A DNA stretch of 64,000 nt from Acidimicrobiia bacterium. Its GTDB lineage: Bacteria; Actinomycetota; Acidimicrobiia; Acidimicrobiales; Bin134. Positions 25,513 to 34,018 of the stretch are shown here, piece after piece. The DNA lies in contig JAJDYU010000026.1 of the NCBI GenBank assembly GCA_022825005.1, forward strand, positions 37,107-101,106, in the 5' to 3' direction. The notes under the pieces were generated by a model. The model saw only the letters and a program-made list of their open reading frames with translations, was not told where the DNA came from and searched no databases. Within the stretch, counting starts at the first letter, position 1, and each line of letters starts with the position of its first letter. The position numbers and the translations under genes are program-made.

Positions 25513-26418
25513 TCAGCGCACTTTGGGGCCGGCTCCACGACTGGGCTGCGTGCCGGCATCGGCGGCCAGCCGGAATCCCATGTGCCCGGTGGTGGAATTG
25601 GGTTCGTTGGCGTGGCGGGCGGCCACCCGGTAGCGGTTGCAATAGGAGTCGTGGCACAGGTACGACCCACCCCGGATGGACCGAGCCCGACCCTGGGGTG
25701 GCCCCATTGGGTCGACGAGGGGCCGCTCCGGCGGGAATCGGTTGTCGAACCAGTCGGCGCACCACTCCCACACGTTGCCCGAGAAGTTGTAGAGGCCGAA
25801 GCCGTTGGGCTCGTATTCGTCCACCGGCGCGGTGCCCACATAGCCGTCCTCGGCGGTGTTGTGGCTGGGAAACTCCCCCTCCCAGATGTTCAGCCGAGCC
25901 TGCCCGTCGGGGCTCATCTCGTCGCCCCACGGCAACTTGGCCTGAACCAACCCTCCTCGGGCGGCGTGCTCCCACTCGGCCTCGGTGGGCAATCGGGCTC
26001 CGTACCAGGCGGCACAGGCCGCGGCGTCGAACCACGACACATGCACCACCGGGTGGTTGCCGCGATCCTCCACCGTTGATTGGGGCCCCTCCGGCTGAGA
26101 CCAGTACGCCCCCTCCACCTGCCGCCACCACTCGGCCCCCACCACCCCCCGGGTGGGCGGGAAGTCGTCAGGCAGCAGTCCGCCGAACACGAACGACCAC
26201 CCCTCCTGCTCGGCGACGGTCACATGCCCGGTGGCTGCCACGAAGGCGGCGAACTCGTCATTGGTCACCGCGGTGGCGGCGATCTGATACGAACTCAGCT
26301 CAACCTCCCGCACCGGCCCCTCGCCGTCGCCCTCGAACCACACCTCCTCGGTGCCCATGAGAAACGACCCGCCATCCAGTGAAACGAACTCCACCCCAGC
26401 GTCATACCATGAATCCAT
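25513..26418 (-). CDS. Formylglycine-generating enzyme (sulfatase activator)
   Basis: About 301 residues. The fold's landmarks are present: GGSFLMGTEE near 17-25, ARLPTEAEWEHAARGG, NFSGNVWEW, and RGGSYLCHDSYC followed by NRYRVAAR. The latter holds both active-site cysteines, C255 and C260, which bind copper in actinobacterial FGE and are missing from most other members of this fold. It should oxidise the Cys in sulfatase CxPxR motifs to formylglycine. No sulfatase gene is in the window. ATG 26418 overlaps the divergent gene's ATG; GTG 26394 is an alternative start. Confidence 0.85.
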   Translation of the reverse strand: MDSWYDAGVEFVSLDGGSFLMGTEEVWFEGDGEGPVREVELSSYQIAATAVTNDEFAAFVAATGHVTVAEQEGWSFVFGGLLPDDFPPTRGVVGAEWWRQVEGAYWSQPEGPQSTVEDRGNHPVVHVSWFDAAACAAWYGARLPTEAEWEHAARGGLVQAKLPWGDEMSPDGQARLNIWEGEFPSHNTAEDGYVGTAPVDEYEPNGFGLYNFSGNVWEWCADWFDNRFPPERPLVDPMGPPQGRARSIRGGSYLCHDSYCNRYRVAARHANEPNSTTGHMGFRLAADAGTQPSRGAGPKVR

Positions 26419-27148
26419 GAAGACAACCGGAATCATCTTCGCCGGCCTCGATTGCGACGCCGATGCCATCGAGGGCTGGAACCGCTGGTACGACCTAGAG
26501 CACCTACCCCCCAACATCGCCCTCACCGATGTGATGCACGGTCGCCGCTATGTGGCCCCGCCCAGCCACCAGGAGCTTCGGCCCGACGGCTGCGATGAGG
26601 CTTTCTCGGGCGGACGCAGCGCCTTTCTCACCATCTACTGGCTGTGCGGCGACGTCGACGGGGTGATGGCCACCATGACCGACTACCGGGAGGTGCTGGT
26701 GGAGGCCGACCGGATGTTCCCCGACGAGAAGAAGATCGTGCGGTTGGGCGACGCCCTAGAGCTCGATTGGGCGGTGGCCGACCCGGCGCTGAAGGCCGAT
26801 CCCGGCGACATCCCCCACATCTCCCACACCGACATCCATGTAGTGCTGCGCCGCGGATTGGGCGATCAACATTGGCACCGTGCCATCTACGCCCCCGCGG
26901 CAGTAGCTGTTGAGGGCGTGCACGCGGTGGTGTCGTTCACCTCCCGGTTTGTCCCCGACACCGCCATCGACCTGCACATGATCGAGGGCGACCCCGCCGA
27001 GGTGGTGGCCGCGTTGCGGGCCGCCACTCCCTCCCGGCCCGCCACCACCGACGTCGGCATGGATGGGCCGTTCCAGCTCATCGAGCCGCTGCGCTACCCG
27101 TGGGCCGAGCAGATCCGCGGGTCATGGATGCCCCAAACGGTCGCCTGA
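26417..27148 (+). CDS. Uncharacterised protein, possible dimeric alpha-beta barrel
   Basis: A 243-residue protein that I cannot assign. Two halves share a pattern seen in dimeric alpha-beta barrel proteins. The N-terminal NRWYDLEHLPPNIAL resembles the W-Y-x2-x-H-hP motif of EthD/Dabb-like proteins. The second half starts at about HISHTDIHVVL. A role as a small-molecule isomerase or monooxygenase is possible but not shown. Its ATG overlaps that of the divergent FGE gene (CATG), and it overlaps the DUF445 gene downstream by 25 bp. Confidence 0.6.
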   Translation: MKTTGIIFAGLDCDADAIEGWNRWYDLEHLPPNIALTDVMHGRRYVAPPSHQELRPDGCDEAFSGGRSAFLTIYWLCGDVDGVMATMTDYREVLVEADRMFPDEKKIVRLGDALELDWAVADPALKADPGDIPHISHTDIHVVLRRGLGDQHWHRAIYAPAAVAVEGVHAVVSFTSRFVPDTAIDLHMIEGDPAEVVAALRAATPSRPATTDVGMDGPFQLIEPLRYPWAEQIRGSWMPQTVA

Positions 27149-28134
27149 GCGACCCGGCATCGCTGCGCCGGGCCAAGCGGCGGGCCACCGGCCTGCTGCT
27201 GGCTGCCGCCGCCTTGTTTGTGGTGATGCAGCTGCTCACCGACGGCCACGGCTGGGCCGGCTACGTGGAGGCGGCCGCCGAGGCGGCCATGATCGGCGGT
27301 CTGGCCGACTGGTTCGCGGTGACCGCCCTGTTCAAACACCCGCTGGGGATTCCCATCCCCCACACAGCTATCATCCCCCGGCGCAAAGACGCCATCGGCG
27401 CCAGCTTGGGCGAGTTCGTGCAGGACAACTTCTTCGACCCCGACGACCTGGCTCATTGGGTGGCCGACCGGGCCCCCGCCGAGGCCTTGGGCCGCTGGCT
27501 GGCCGCCGAGGGGGATGCCGGGCTGGTGTCGGGCCCCGCCTTGGGCCGGCTGCTGGAGTCGATGGTGGATGGCGGGCACCACCGCTCGATGGTCGACGCG
27601 GCGGTGGAGCGGGCCGACCGCTTCCTGGTGGAGAACTACGAGGTGCTCAGAGACCGCATCGTGGAGGAAGCGCCCATCTACACCCCCAAAGTGCTCGACC
27701 ACCACATCTTCACCCGCCTCCACCGGGGGGTGAGGGGAGTGCTAGCCGACATGGCCGACGATCCCAACCACGAACTGCGCCTGCGCATCGATGCCGGGCT
27801 GAGAAGCTACGCCCAACGCCTCCAAACCAACCAGCGGTTGGCAACCCGGGTGGAGGCAGTTCTGGCCCGGGCCGGTGAGTCATTGCAAGGCGATTTCACC
27901 CTCCAGAACCGGGTGGACCGCTGGTTGGTCTCCGCAGTGGGCCTGCTGGCCCGCCATGCTCAAGCCGAAGTGGCCAACGTGATCGGCAGCACCGTGGCCC
28001 GCTGGGATGCCGACGACACCAGCACCCGCATCGAGCGCCGCGTGGGCCGCGATCTCCAATTCATCCGCATCAACGGCACCCTCATTGGCGCCCTCGCCGG
28101 CCTAGCCATCCACGGGGTGGGCCAACTGCTCTAG
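27124..28134 (+). CDS. DUF445 family membrane protein
   Basis: A 336-residue protein with one N-terminal hydrophobic segment (GLLLAAAALFVVMQLL). It has the family landmarks GGLADWFAVTALFKHPLG, IPHTAIIPRRKD and the C-terminal FIRINGTLIGALAGLAIH, which forms a second membrane segment. The long middle is helical and probably cytoplasmic. The family is widespread in bacteria and its function is unclear. It ends 4 bp inside the convergent CoA ligase. Confidence 0.85.
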   Translation: MDAPNGRLSDPASLRRAKRRATGLLLAAAALFVVMQLLTDGHGWAGYVEAAAEAAMIGGLADWFAVTALFKHPLGIPIPHTAIIPRRKDAIGASLGEFVQDNFFDPDDLAHWVADRAPAEALGRWLAAEGDAGLVSGPALGRLLESMVDGGHHRSMVDAAVERADRFLVENYEVLRDRIVEEAPIYTPKVLDHHIFTRLHRGVRGVLADMADDPNHELRLRIDAGLRSYAQRLQTNQRLATRVEAVLARAGESLQGDFTLQNRVDRWLVSAVGLLARHAQAEVANVIGSTVARWDADDTSTRIERRVGRDLQFIRINGTLIGALAGLAIHGVGQLL

Positions 28135-29660
28135 TCGCTGAAGCGGGCTCGCAGCTCGTGCTTCAACACCTTGCCGGTCGCATTCCGGGGCAGCGAATCC
28201 ACGATCTCAATCTGCTCAGGGATCTTCTGCGGCATGGTGCCCGACGACCGGAAGTAGTCCCCCACCTCGGCCAGCGTGAGCCCGTCAGCACCGGAATCCA
28301 ATTCCACCACCGCACAAACACGTTCTCCCCGCTCCTCGTCGGGCAGCCCGATCACTCCGGCGTCGAGCACCTTCGGGTGAGCGAACAGCAAGTCTTCGAT
28401 CTCGGTGGCCGAGATGTTCTCTCCCTTGCGGATGATGATGTCCTTCACCCGGCCGGTGAGGGTCACGTACCCGTCGGCGTCCAGAAAACCCACGTCGCCG
28501 GTATGGAACCAGTCCCTTTCGAACGAAGCGGCAGTGAGAGCATCGTCCATGTAGCCCCGGCACACCATCGGTCCTCGAATCCACATCTCCCCTTCCACGC
28601 CAGCTTCAGCTGGATCGCCGTCGAAGCCCACCACCTTGATCTCCGCTCCCGCCAGCGGTCGGCCCTCCGTCTCGGCCAGTTTCTCATCGGGATCGTCGGG
28701 CGTGTTCTGGGCGATGATCGGCGCCTCGGTCATCCCCCAGGCGTGGCCGCACCCCCGTCCGCCCATCTCAGCCATCACCTCGTAGTGCTGGGACGCAGGC
28801 ATGGGCGCGCCACCTCCGGAGCAGAGCCGAAGCTGAGGCAGGATCGGCTCGCCGGGCTGTTTGCGCTGCTCAGCCAGAAACGCCATGAAGAAGGCCGGGC
28901 CGCCACCCACCAGCGTCACACCGTGGCGGGCGAACAGCGCGGTGGTCTCGGTGGGATCGAACGCCTCGGCTATCACCAGGGTGCAACCCGAGCTCAGCGA
29001 CACAGACAGGTTGGACACCCCGCCGATATGGGCAAAGGGAAAGGCAAGCCCGAACTGATCCTCTTCAGTCACGTGCTGGCGCTCCACCATGGCGATGCCC
29101 GATGCCATGACCGACGAGTCGCAGTGGCGGGCACCCTTGGGGTCAGACGTGGTGCCCGATGTGTAATACACCCACCGGATCTCCTCGGGATCCTCCGGAA
29201 CAGGAATGTCGTCCAGCACCGAGACATCGCCCTCAGGCAGCTCACCGTCGCACACCACCACGTCCAATTCGTCGACATCGGCTGCGATCCCCTCAGCCAT
29301 CGCCCGATAATCGAACCCCCGCCATACCGACGGCACCAGGAACAACCGCGCCCCGGTCTGGCGAATGCAAAACCCCACCTCCCGCTCCCGATACACCGGA
29401 ATGATCGGGTTCTGCACCGCCCCCAACCGAGCCAGTGCCGCCTGCAACACCAAAGTCGACGGCCAAGTGGGCAGCTGCCAAGAAACCGACACCCCCGGCC
29501 CCACTCCCAACTCCACCAACCCCGCCGCCGCCCGCAAGGCCTCATCCCGATACACCGCAAAAGTGAGCTCCTGATCCCGGTCGTCAATGATCATGCGAGC
29601 ATCCGGCGTCAACTCAGCCCGCCGCTCCACCATCCCCCAAAACGTTCCGCCGGTGAGCAT
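28131..29660 (-). CDS. AMP-dependent acyl-CoA synthetase
   Basis: A 509-residue ANL-superfamily ligase. Motifs in order are YYTSGTTSDPKGARH (phosphate loop), GHAWGMTEAP, HTGDVGFLDADGY with GRVKDIIIRKGENIS (hinge), and LPRNATGKVLKHELR with the catalytic Lys. It activates a carboxylic acid to its CoA thioester. It is divergent from a luciferase-family gene, whose start is only 11 bp away, so promoters must overlap coding sequence. The substrate is unknown. Confidence 0.88.
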   Translation of the reverse strand: MLTGGTFWGMVERRAELTPDARMIIDDRDQELTFAVYRDEALRAAAGLVELGVGPGVSVSWQLPTWPSTLVLQAALARLGAVQNPIIPVYREREVGFCIRQTGARLFLVPSVWRGFDYRAMAEGIAADVDELDVVVCDGELPEGDVSVLDDIPVPEDPEEIRWVYYTSGTTSDPKGARHCDSSVMASGIAMVERQHVTEEDQFGLAFPFAHIGGVSNLSVSLSSGCTLVIAEAFDPTETTALFARHGVTLVGGGPAFFMAFLAEQRKQPGEPILPQLRLCSGGGAPMPASQHYEVMAEMGGRGCGHAWGMTEAPIIAQNTPDDPDEKLAETEGRPLAGAEIKVVGFDGDPAEAGVEGEMWIRGPMVCRGYMDDALTAASFERDWFHTGDVGFLDADGYVTLTGRVKDIIIRKGENISATEIEDLLFAHPKVLDAGVIGLPDEERGERVCAVVELDSGADGLTLAEVGDYFRSSGTMPQKIPEQIEIVDSLPRNATGKVLKHELRARFSD

Positions 29661-29671
29661 CCGACAACAAT

Positions 29672-30592
29672 ATGGCTATGCCCACCCTGTCAGTCACCTT
29701 GCCGTCGTTCGGCCCCATCTTCAGAGACAACAACTTCCACCAGATCGCCGACCTCGCCAAGATGGCCGAGCAAGCCGGCGTCCACCGCATCATGCTCACC
29801 GACCACGTCGTCATGGGCGCCCATACCGACAAGTATCCATACGGCCCCTTCCCCTTTCCCCCTGAGACCGCCTGGCTCGAGCCACTGGCCTCCATCGCCC
29901 ACATGGCTGCCGTCACCGAGCGAGTTCGATTCAGCACCAAGATCCTGATCGCCCCCCTTCGGCCCGCCGCGGTGCTGGCCAAGACGCTCGCCACTATGGA
30001 CGTGCTTTCGCAGGGACGCCTGGAAGTGGGCGTGGGGACAGGATGGCAGCGCGAGGAATACGAGACTGCCGGCATTCCCTGGACGGAGAGGGGCCAGCGG
30101 CTCACCGACACCCTTGCGGCATGCAAAGCGCTGTGGCAGGACTCTCCAGCATCGTTCCATTCGGCCACCGTCAACTTCGATGACATCTGGTGCGAGCCCA
30201 AGCCAGCCCAGCCGGGCGGAATCCCGATCTGGGTGGCCGGGGCGCTTCACCGCAACAATCTGGCCCGTCTCGTGGAGCACGCCGACGGTTGGATACCGCC
30301 CCCCTACGGCAACCTCGAAGAAGTGGCCGATGGAGTGAGCACGCTCCGCGACGCTTTCACCGCCGCGGGTCGGACCGTCGACGGCTTCGGCGTCCAGGGC
30401 GACATCGACGCGGTGCCCGGCGATGACGGCCGCCCCTCCATCAAAGCCAGCATGGGCGCAGCCGCAGATTGGGCCGAGGCGGGCGCCACCACCATCAACG
30501 TTGTGATGTCGTTGTTCTGCTGGCGCATGGACCGAGCCCAGGCCTGGTTCGACGACTTAGCTGAGAGCTGGGCTGAGCTCGATCTGGACTGA
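29672..30592 (+). CDS. LLM-class F420-dependent oxidoreductase
   Basis: A 306-residue luciferase-like TIM barrel related to the one at 7.6 kb. Blocks are HRIMLTDHVVMG, RVRFSTKILIAPLRP, LDVLSQGRLEVGVGTGWQ-type (here MDVLSQGRLEVGVGTGW), CEPKPAQPGGIPIWVAG and AGATTINVVMS. Cofactor F420 is likely from the family, but not provable here. The last codons (AELDLD) are generated by a 16-bp tandem repeat that continues past the stop. Confidence 0.82.
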   Translation: MAMPTLSVTLPSFGPIFRDNNFHQIADLAKMAEQAGVHRIMLTDHVVMGAHTDKYPYGPFPFPPETAWLEPLASIAHMAAVTERVRFSTKILIAPLRPAAVLAKTLATMDVLSQGRLEVGVGTGWQREEYETAGIPWTERGQRLTDTLAACKALWQDSPASFHSATVNFDDIWCEPKPAQPGGIPIWVAGALHRNNLARLVEHADGWIPPPYGNLEEVADGVSTLRDAFTAAGRTVDGFGVQGDIDAVPGDDGRPSIKASMGAAADWAEAGATTINVVMSLFCWRMDRAQAWFDDLAESWAELDLD

Positions 30593-30624
30593 GCTCGATC
30601 TGGGCTGAGCTCGATCTGGGCTGA
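30570..30624 (+). repeat. 16-bp tandem repeat across a stop codon
   Basis: Three near-perfect copies of GGGCTGAGCTCGATCT, plus a partial fourth, cover the last codons and stop of the luciferase-family gene. One substitution (GGA in copy two) sets the frame so that the TGA at 30590 ends translation. Confidence 0.85.
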
Positions 30625-30639
30625 TCCAGCCCGAACAGA

Positions 30640-31908
30640 TCAGGGGATGTCGCCGTCGGCCCGGAAGCGCTCGACGGCTTCGGCCGGACGGCCGGCGATC
30701 ACGCCCTGTACCGGCAAGTCGATTAGCTCGGCGTAGTAGTCGGGGTCCTCTTGCCAATCCTCGTTGGGCCAAACCCACACGGCAAGGCCTTCGTCGGCGG
30801 CTTTGCCCAGCAGATCGGGAGTCAACACGTCTAGGCCGCTAAAGGTGGGCGGCACCTGCAAGATCAGGTCGTTGGGGTGCAGCGGGACCGAGGCAAACGC
30901 CCACGCTGGCAGAGAGTCCTGGCCCGGACTCGTAACGACATCAGGAGCTAGCTCTCGGAATCCAACCAGCGCTTCATCTCTGAACGACACCACCACCACC
31001 GAGTCAGTGCGACCCAGCTCCTCAATGTCGGCAGCTAGCACCGCCGCCATCTCGAGGATGAAGTCGATGTCGTCCTCACCGTCGTCGCCCGCGGGGGTCT
31101 TGATCTCCACGTCGAGTACGTGCTCAGGGAACGCCTGCGCCACCGCTCGGAACGTCTCCACCCGGAAGTCGTCAGGACCGTATCCCGGGGGCGGGGCAAC
31201 GTCGCCGGTGCGGATGCCCCGGTAGGAGTAGGCGTCGGGGCCAAGGTCGTGGCTGGGCCATTCCTCCGACCACCAGTAGGCGTTGTCCAGTGCCTGAAGC
31301 TCCTCATAGGTCATATCCCGCACTCGCCCGGTGGCGTTGGTGGTGCGGTCGACAGTGTCGTCGTGATGCACCACCAGCACGCGGTCGACGGTCATCTGCA
31401 AGTCCATCTCCAGCACGTCCACCCCGGCATAGGCCGCCTGGGAAAAGGCATACATGGTGGAGTGGGGCCAGGAACGGTCTCCCCCGGCGTGGGCGATCAC
31501 CAACGGCCGCCCCAGCGCCAACAGTTCCCGCACCGTGCTGGCCGCTGGGGTCGGGACCGGCGGCAGCATGTCCGCTTCTTCGCCCCCAACCTCCTCCCCC
31601 TCATCTTCGACATTGCCCTCTTCGGTGTCATCGGCCACCGGAGTCGGCTCGCTGGCTGGCTCCTCAGGCGGGGCAGTGGTCACCGGCGTTGCTGTGATCG
31701 GCGCCGCAACAGCGGTGGCGGTCTCCACCGCCTCAGGGGTCGGGGGCGTAGTGGCGGTTGGTGCTGTCTCTGTAGGAGAAGAAACCGGAGCAGTGGTAGC
31801 GGCCGGTTCGGAATCGTCAGCGTCACCGCACGCGGCCAAGATCGCTCCCATCATCGACAAGAGGAGCACGAGTGGCAGCGTTCTCGCCGACCTCGGCAAT
31901 CGAGGCAC
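30640..31908 (-). CDS. Glycerophosphodiester phosphodiesterase lipoprotein
   Basis: A 422-residue protein. It has a lipoprotein signal with lipobox ILAAC (Cys27) and a long Thr/Pro/Glu-rich spacer (30-125), then a GDPD TIM barrel. Catalytic residues are visible: H140 in IAHAGGDR, E167 and D169 in LEMDLQM, and H182 in VVHHDDTVDRTT. Expected reaction: glycerophosphodiesters to glycerol-3-phosphate plus alcohol on the cell surface, scavenging carbon and phosphate. The acidic spacer suggests that the enzyme is held away from the membrane. Confidence 0.87.
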   Translation of the reverse strand: MPRLPRSARTLPLVLLLSMMGAILAACGDADDSEPAATTAPVSSPTETAPTATTPPTPEAVETATAVAAPITATPVTTAPPEEPASEPTPVADDTEEGNVEDEGEEVGGEEADMLPPVPTPAASTVRELLALGRPLVIAHAGGDRSWPHSTMYAFSQAAYAGVDVLEMDLQMTVDRVLVVHHDDTVDRTTNATGRVRDMTYEELQALDNAYWWSEEWPSHDLGPDAYSYRGIRTGDVAPPPGYGPDDFRVETFRAVAQAFPEHVLDVEIKTPAGDDGEDDIDFILEMAAVLAADIEELGRTDSVVVVSFRDEALVGFRELAPDVVTSPGQDSLPAWAFASVPLHPNDLILQVPPTFSGLDVLTPDLLGKAADEGLAVWVWPNEDWQEDPDYYAELIDLPVQGVIAGRPAEAVERFRADGDIP

Positions 31909-31944
31909 GCCGATAACCCTAGTCCTCGCCCGTACACTCCACTG

Positions 31945-32976
31945 ATGCGGCTCGTCAACGCTCGTGAGCTTGATCCGATCCAGTTTGAGGCTGCGCTAGA
32001 ACTCCAGCAGCGGCTGGACGCGGCGCGTGATCCCCAGCTTCCGGTCACTCCGGCTGGGGAACTGCGGGCCACCTTCGACGACAATGCCAGCGACAACGCC
32101 TGCCATGAGCGGATTGTGGCGTTCGCCGATGGACAGGCCATAGCCATCGGCCACGTGGAGCTAACCTTCGACCCCGCCAACTCAGCATTGGCGTTCGTGG
32201 AGCTATCTCCCGTGATCAGTGACGCGTCATCGGTTCTGCTGAGCGAATTGCTACGGCAAGCACAGTCCGACGGCCGAACCTCGGTCATCGCCTGGGGCAA
32301 CTACACGCCAGACTCTGACGCCTTCTGGACCGGGCTGGGCGCCGAACTGCGATCCACCGACCAGGAGTCCGACCTTGACATGGCCTCGGTGGACCCCAAC
32401 CTAATGGGGCGATGGACCGACGCCATGCCCAGCGACATCAATCTCGTGTACTGGTCTGGTCGCTGTCCCGACGAGCACATCGAGGCACTTGTTGCCACCG
32501 CCAACGCCATGAACGACGCTCCCACTGATGACCTCGAAATCGCCGACACCGTCTTCGACGCGGCCATGCTGCAAGCCGATTTCGACGCTCGCCACGCCTG
32601 CGGCTTCGACTATCTGGGCATTCTGGCTATCTGTGCCGACGGCTCTGCCGCGGGCGCCACCGAGGTGTTGGTCAACCGCCACCGGCCCGCCTACTCGTGG
32701 CAGTGGAACACCGTTGTGCTGCCCGACCACCGGGGCCGAGGAATCGGGCGCGGGCTAAAGGCCACCATGTGGAAGCACTTGCGAACTGAAGCCTCGGATG
32801 TAGCCACGTTGCGCACTGGAAACGCCCAAAGCAACGCCGCAATGCTGGCCATCAACACCGAGATGGGCTACAAGCCGTCACACCTCATGGGGTGCTGGCA
32901 AGCCGATTCAGCGACCCTCGAATCAGGGCTCAGCCGGAGCAAGACAGGAGGCGAGTTCGCGGGGGATCAGTACTGA
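31945..32976 (+). CDS. Tandem GNAT-fold acetyltransferase
   Basis: A 343-residue protein with two GNAT-like halves. The C-terminal half has the acetyl-CoA loop VVLPDHRGRGIGRGLKA and the later GNAQSNAAMLAINTEMGY. The N-terminal half (VAFADGQAIAIGHVELTF) lacks a clear pyrophosphate loop and may only bind substrate. Duplicated GNATs of this size occur in actinobacteria, including mycothiol synthase, but key MshD features are not evident. The acceptor is unknown. It is divergent from the GDPD gene. Confidence 0.78.
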   Translation: MRLVNARELDPIQFEAALELQQRLDAARDPQLPVTPAGELRATFDDNASDNACHERIVAFADGQAIAIGHVELTFDPANSALAFVELSPVISDASSVLLSELLRQAQSDGRTSVIAWGNYTPDSDAFWTGLGAELRSTDQESDLDMASVDPNLMGRWTDAMPSDINLVYWSGRCPDEHIEALVATANAMNDAPTDDLEIADTVFDAAMLQADFDARHACGFDYLGILAICADGSAAGATEVLVNRHRPAYSWQWNTVVLPDHRGRGIGRGLKATMWKHLRTEASDVATLRTGNAQSNAAMLAINTEMGYKPSHLMGCWQADSATLESGLSRSKTGGEFAGDQY

Positions 32977-33611
32977 GGCCCGGCAACCAGCCCGTCGCGC
33001 ATGAATCCGGTTACTTCGGTTCGGGTGGCGCAGCAGTGGCCGGTTTCGTTCATGCTCATCAGCACCCGGCGGTCGTCTTCGACCCACACCCGGCAGAGGC
33101 CGGAGTAGGACACCTGGAGATGGATCCTCTCCGATGCCATCACCAATTCGGACACCACCCGGTTGATCACCCCGCCGTGGCACGCCACCACAATGTGTTG
33201 GCCGGGCTGGGCTTCACATAGCCGCTCGAAGGCGGCCATCACCCGCTTGTGGAACTCCTCGGGGGTATCCCAGCCAATGGCGGCGTAGTCCTGGGCCCGA
33301 ATGGCCTCGAAGTACTCGCCGCCCTCTGTGGCCAGCAGTTCGGTGGGGAGGTACACCTTGGAGTTGCGGTCGATCTCGGTGAAGTCCTCTTCGAGCTCGA
33401 TATTCATGCCCAATCGGGCGGCCAGCGGTTCGATGGTCTCGATGGCCCGGCGCTTGGTGCTGGAGATGATGTGATCGATGGGCTCGTGTTCCAGCCAGTC
33501 GGCCAAGCGCTCCGACTGCCACTCGCCCAGTTCGCTGAGCCCGGGATCGGCCACCTTGTCGGTGTTCCACTCCCGCTGAGGCTGTCCGTGGCGGATGAAG
33601 ACGATCTGCAC
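32967..33611 (-). CDS. Histidine phosphatase family protein
   Basis: A 214-residue phosphoglycerate-mutase-like phosphatase. The phospho-accepting motif IRHGQ at 6-10 is at the N-terminus, E95-region residues follow, and the second His is in VVACHGGVINR. The substrate is not predictable; candidates are sugar phosphates or nucleotides. It overlaps the GNAT gene's 3' end by 10 bp on the opposite strand, and its start faces a divergent CMD-family gene. Confidence 0.82.
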   Translation of the reverse strand: MQIVFIRHGQPQREWNTDKVADPGLSELGEWQSERLADWLEHEPIDHIISSTKRRAIETIEPLAARLGMNIELEEDFTEIDRNSKVYLPTELLATEGGEYFEAIRAQDYAAIGWDTPEEFHKRVMAAFERLCEAQPGQHIVVACHGGVINRVVSELVMASERIHLQVSYSGLCRVWVEDDRRVLMSMNETGHCCATRTEVTGFMRDGLVAGPQY

Positions 33612-33633
33612 CGCTACAGCCTACGCTGCGCAG

Positions 33634-33999
33634 ATGAACAACAAAGAAGCAGATCGTGTCGCCTGGAACAACATCATGCTGGTCGATCCACCTGACAGCG
33701 ACGACCTCTACCTGCGGTTCACCAAGCGGGTGTTCTCCGATGTGTGGGCCCGCCCAGGGCTGGGACGGCGGGAACGGCGGCTCGTCACCCTGACCGCCAT
33801 CGCCGCCACCGGCAACGGCCCGATTCTTCCCCACCACTTGAAGCCGGCCTTGGAGTCGGGCGACCTCACCACCAACGAACTGGCCGAATGGGTGGTCCAT
33901 CTGGCCCACTACGCCGGCTGGCCCGCCAGCGCCCAGGCTTACACCGCCCTGCGGATGGCGGCCGCCGAACTCGGCATCGAGTTCGAAGACGACGACTGA
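33634..33999 (+). CDS. Carboxymuconolactone decarboxylase family protein
   Basis: A 121-residue helical protein. The pattern RVFSDVWARPGLGRRERRLV then HHLKPALESG and HLAHYAGWP is the CMD fold, but the CxxC of AhpD-type peroxidases is absent (here AHYAG). It is therefore closer to the lactone decarboxylase or uncharacterised branch. ATG 33634 is preferred over 33595 because it fits the family N-terminus and avoids the divergent phosphatase. Confidence 0.75.
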   Translation: MNNKEADRVAWNNIMLVDPPDSDDLYLRFTKRVFSDVWARPGLGRRERRLVTLTAIAATGNGPILPHHLKPALESGDLTTNELAEWVVHLAHYAGWPASAQAYTALRMAAAELGIEFEDDD

Positions 34000-34018
34000 G
34001 GGTTCCAGCCACCATCGC

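Noticed and set aside
28158..29948. 596-codon open frame antisense to the acyl-CoA synthetase
   Set aside because: The minus-strand frame has all adenylate-forming enzyme motifs; the plus-strand frame is His/Arg/Pro-rich without any domain.
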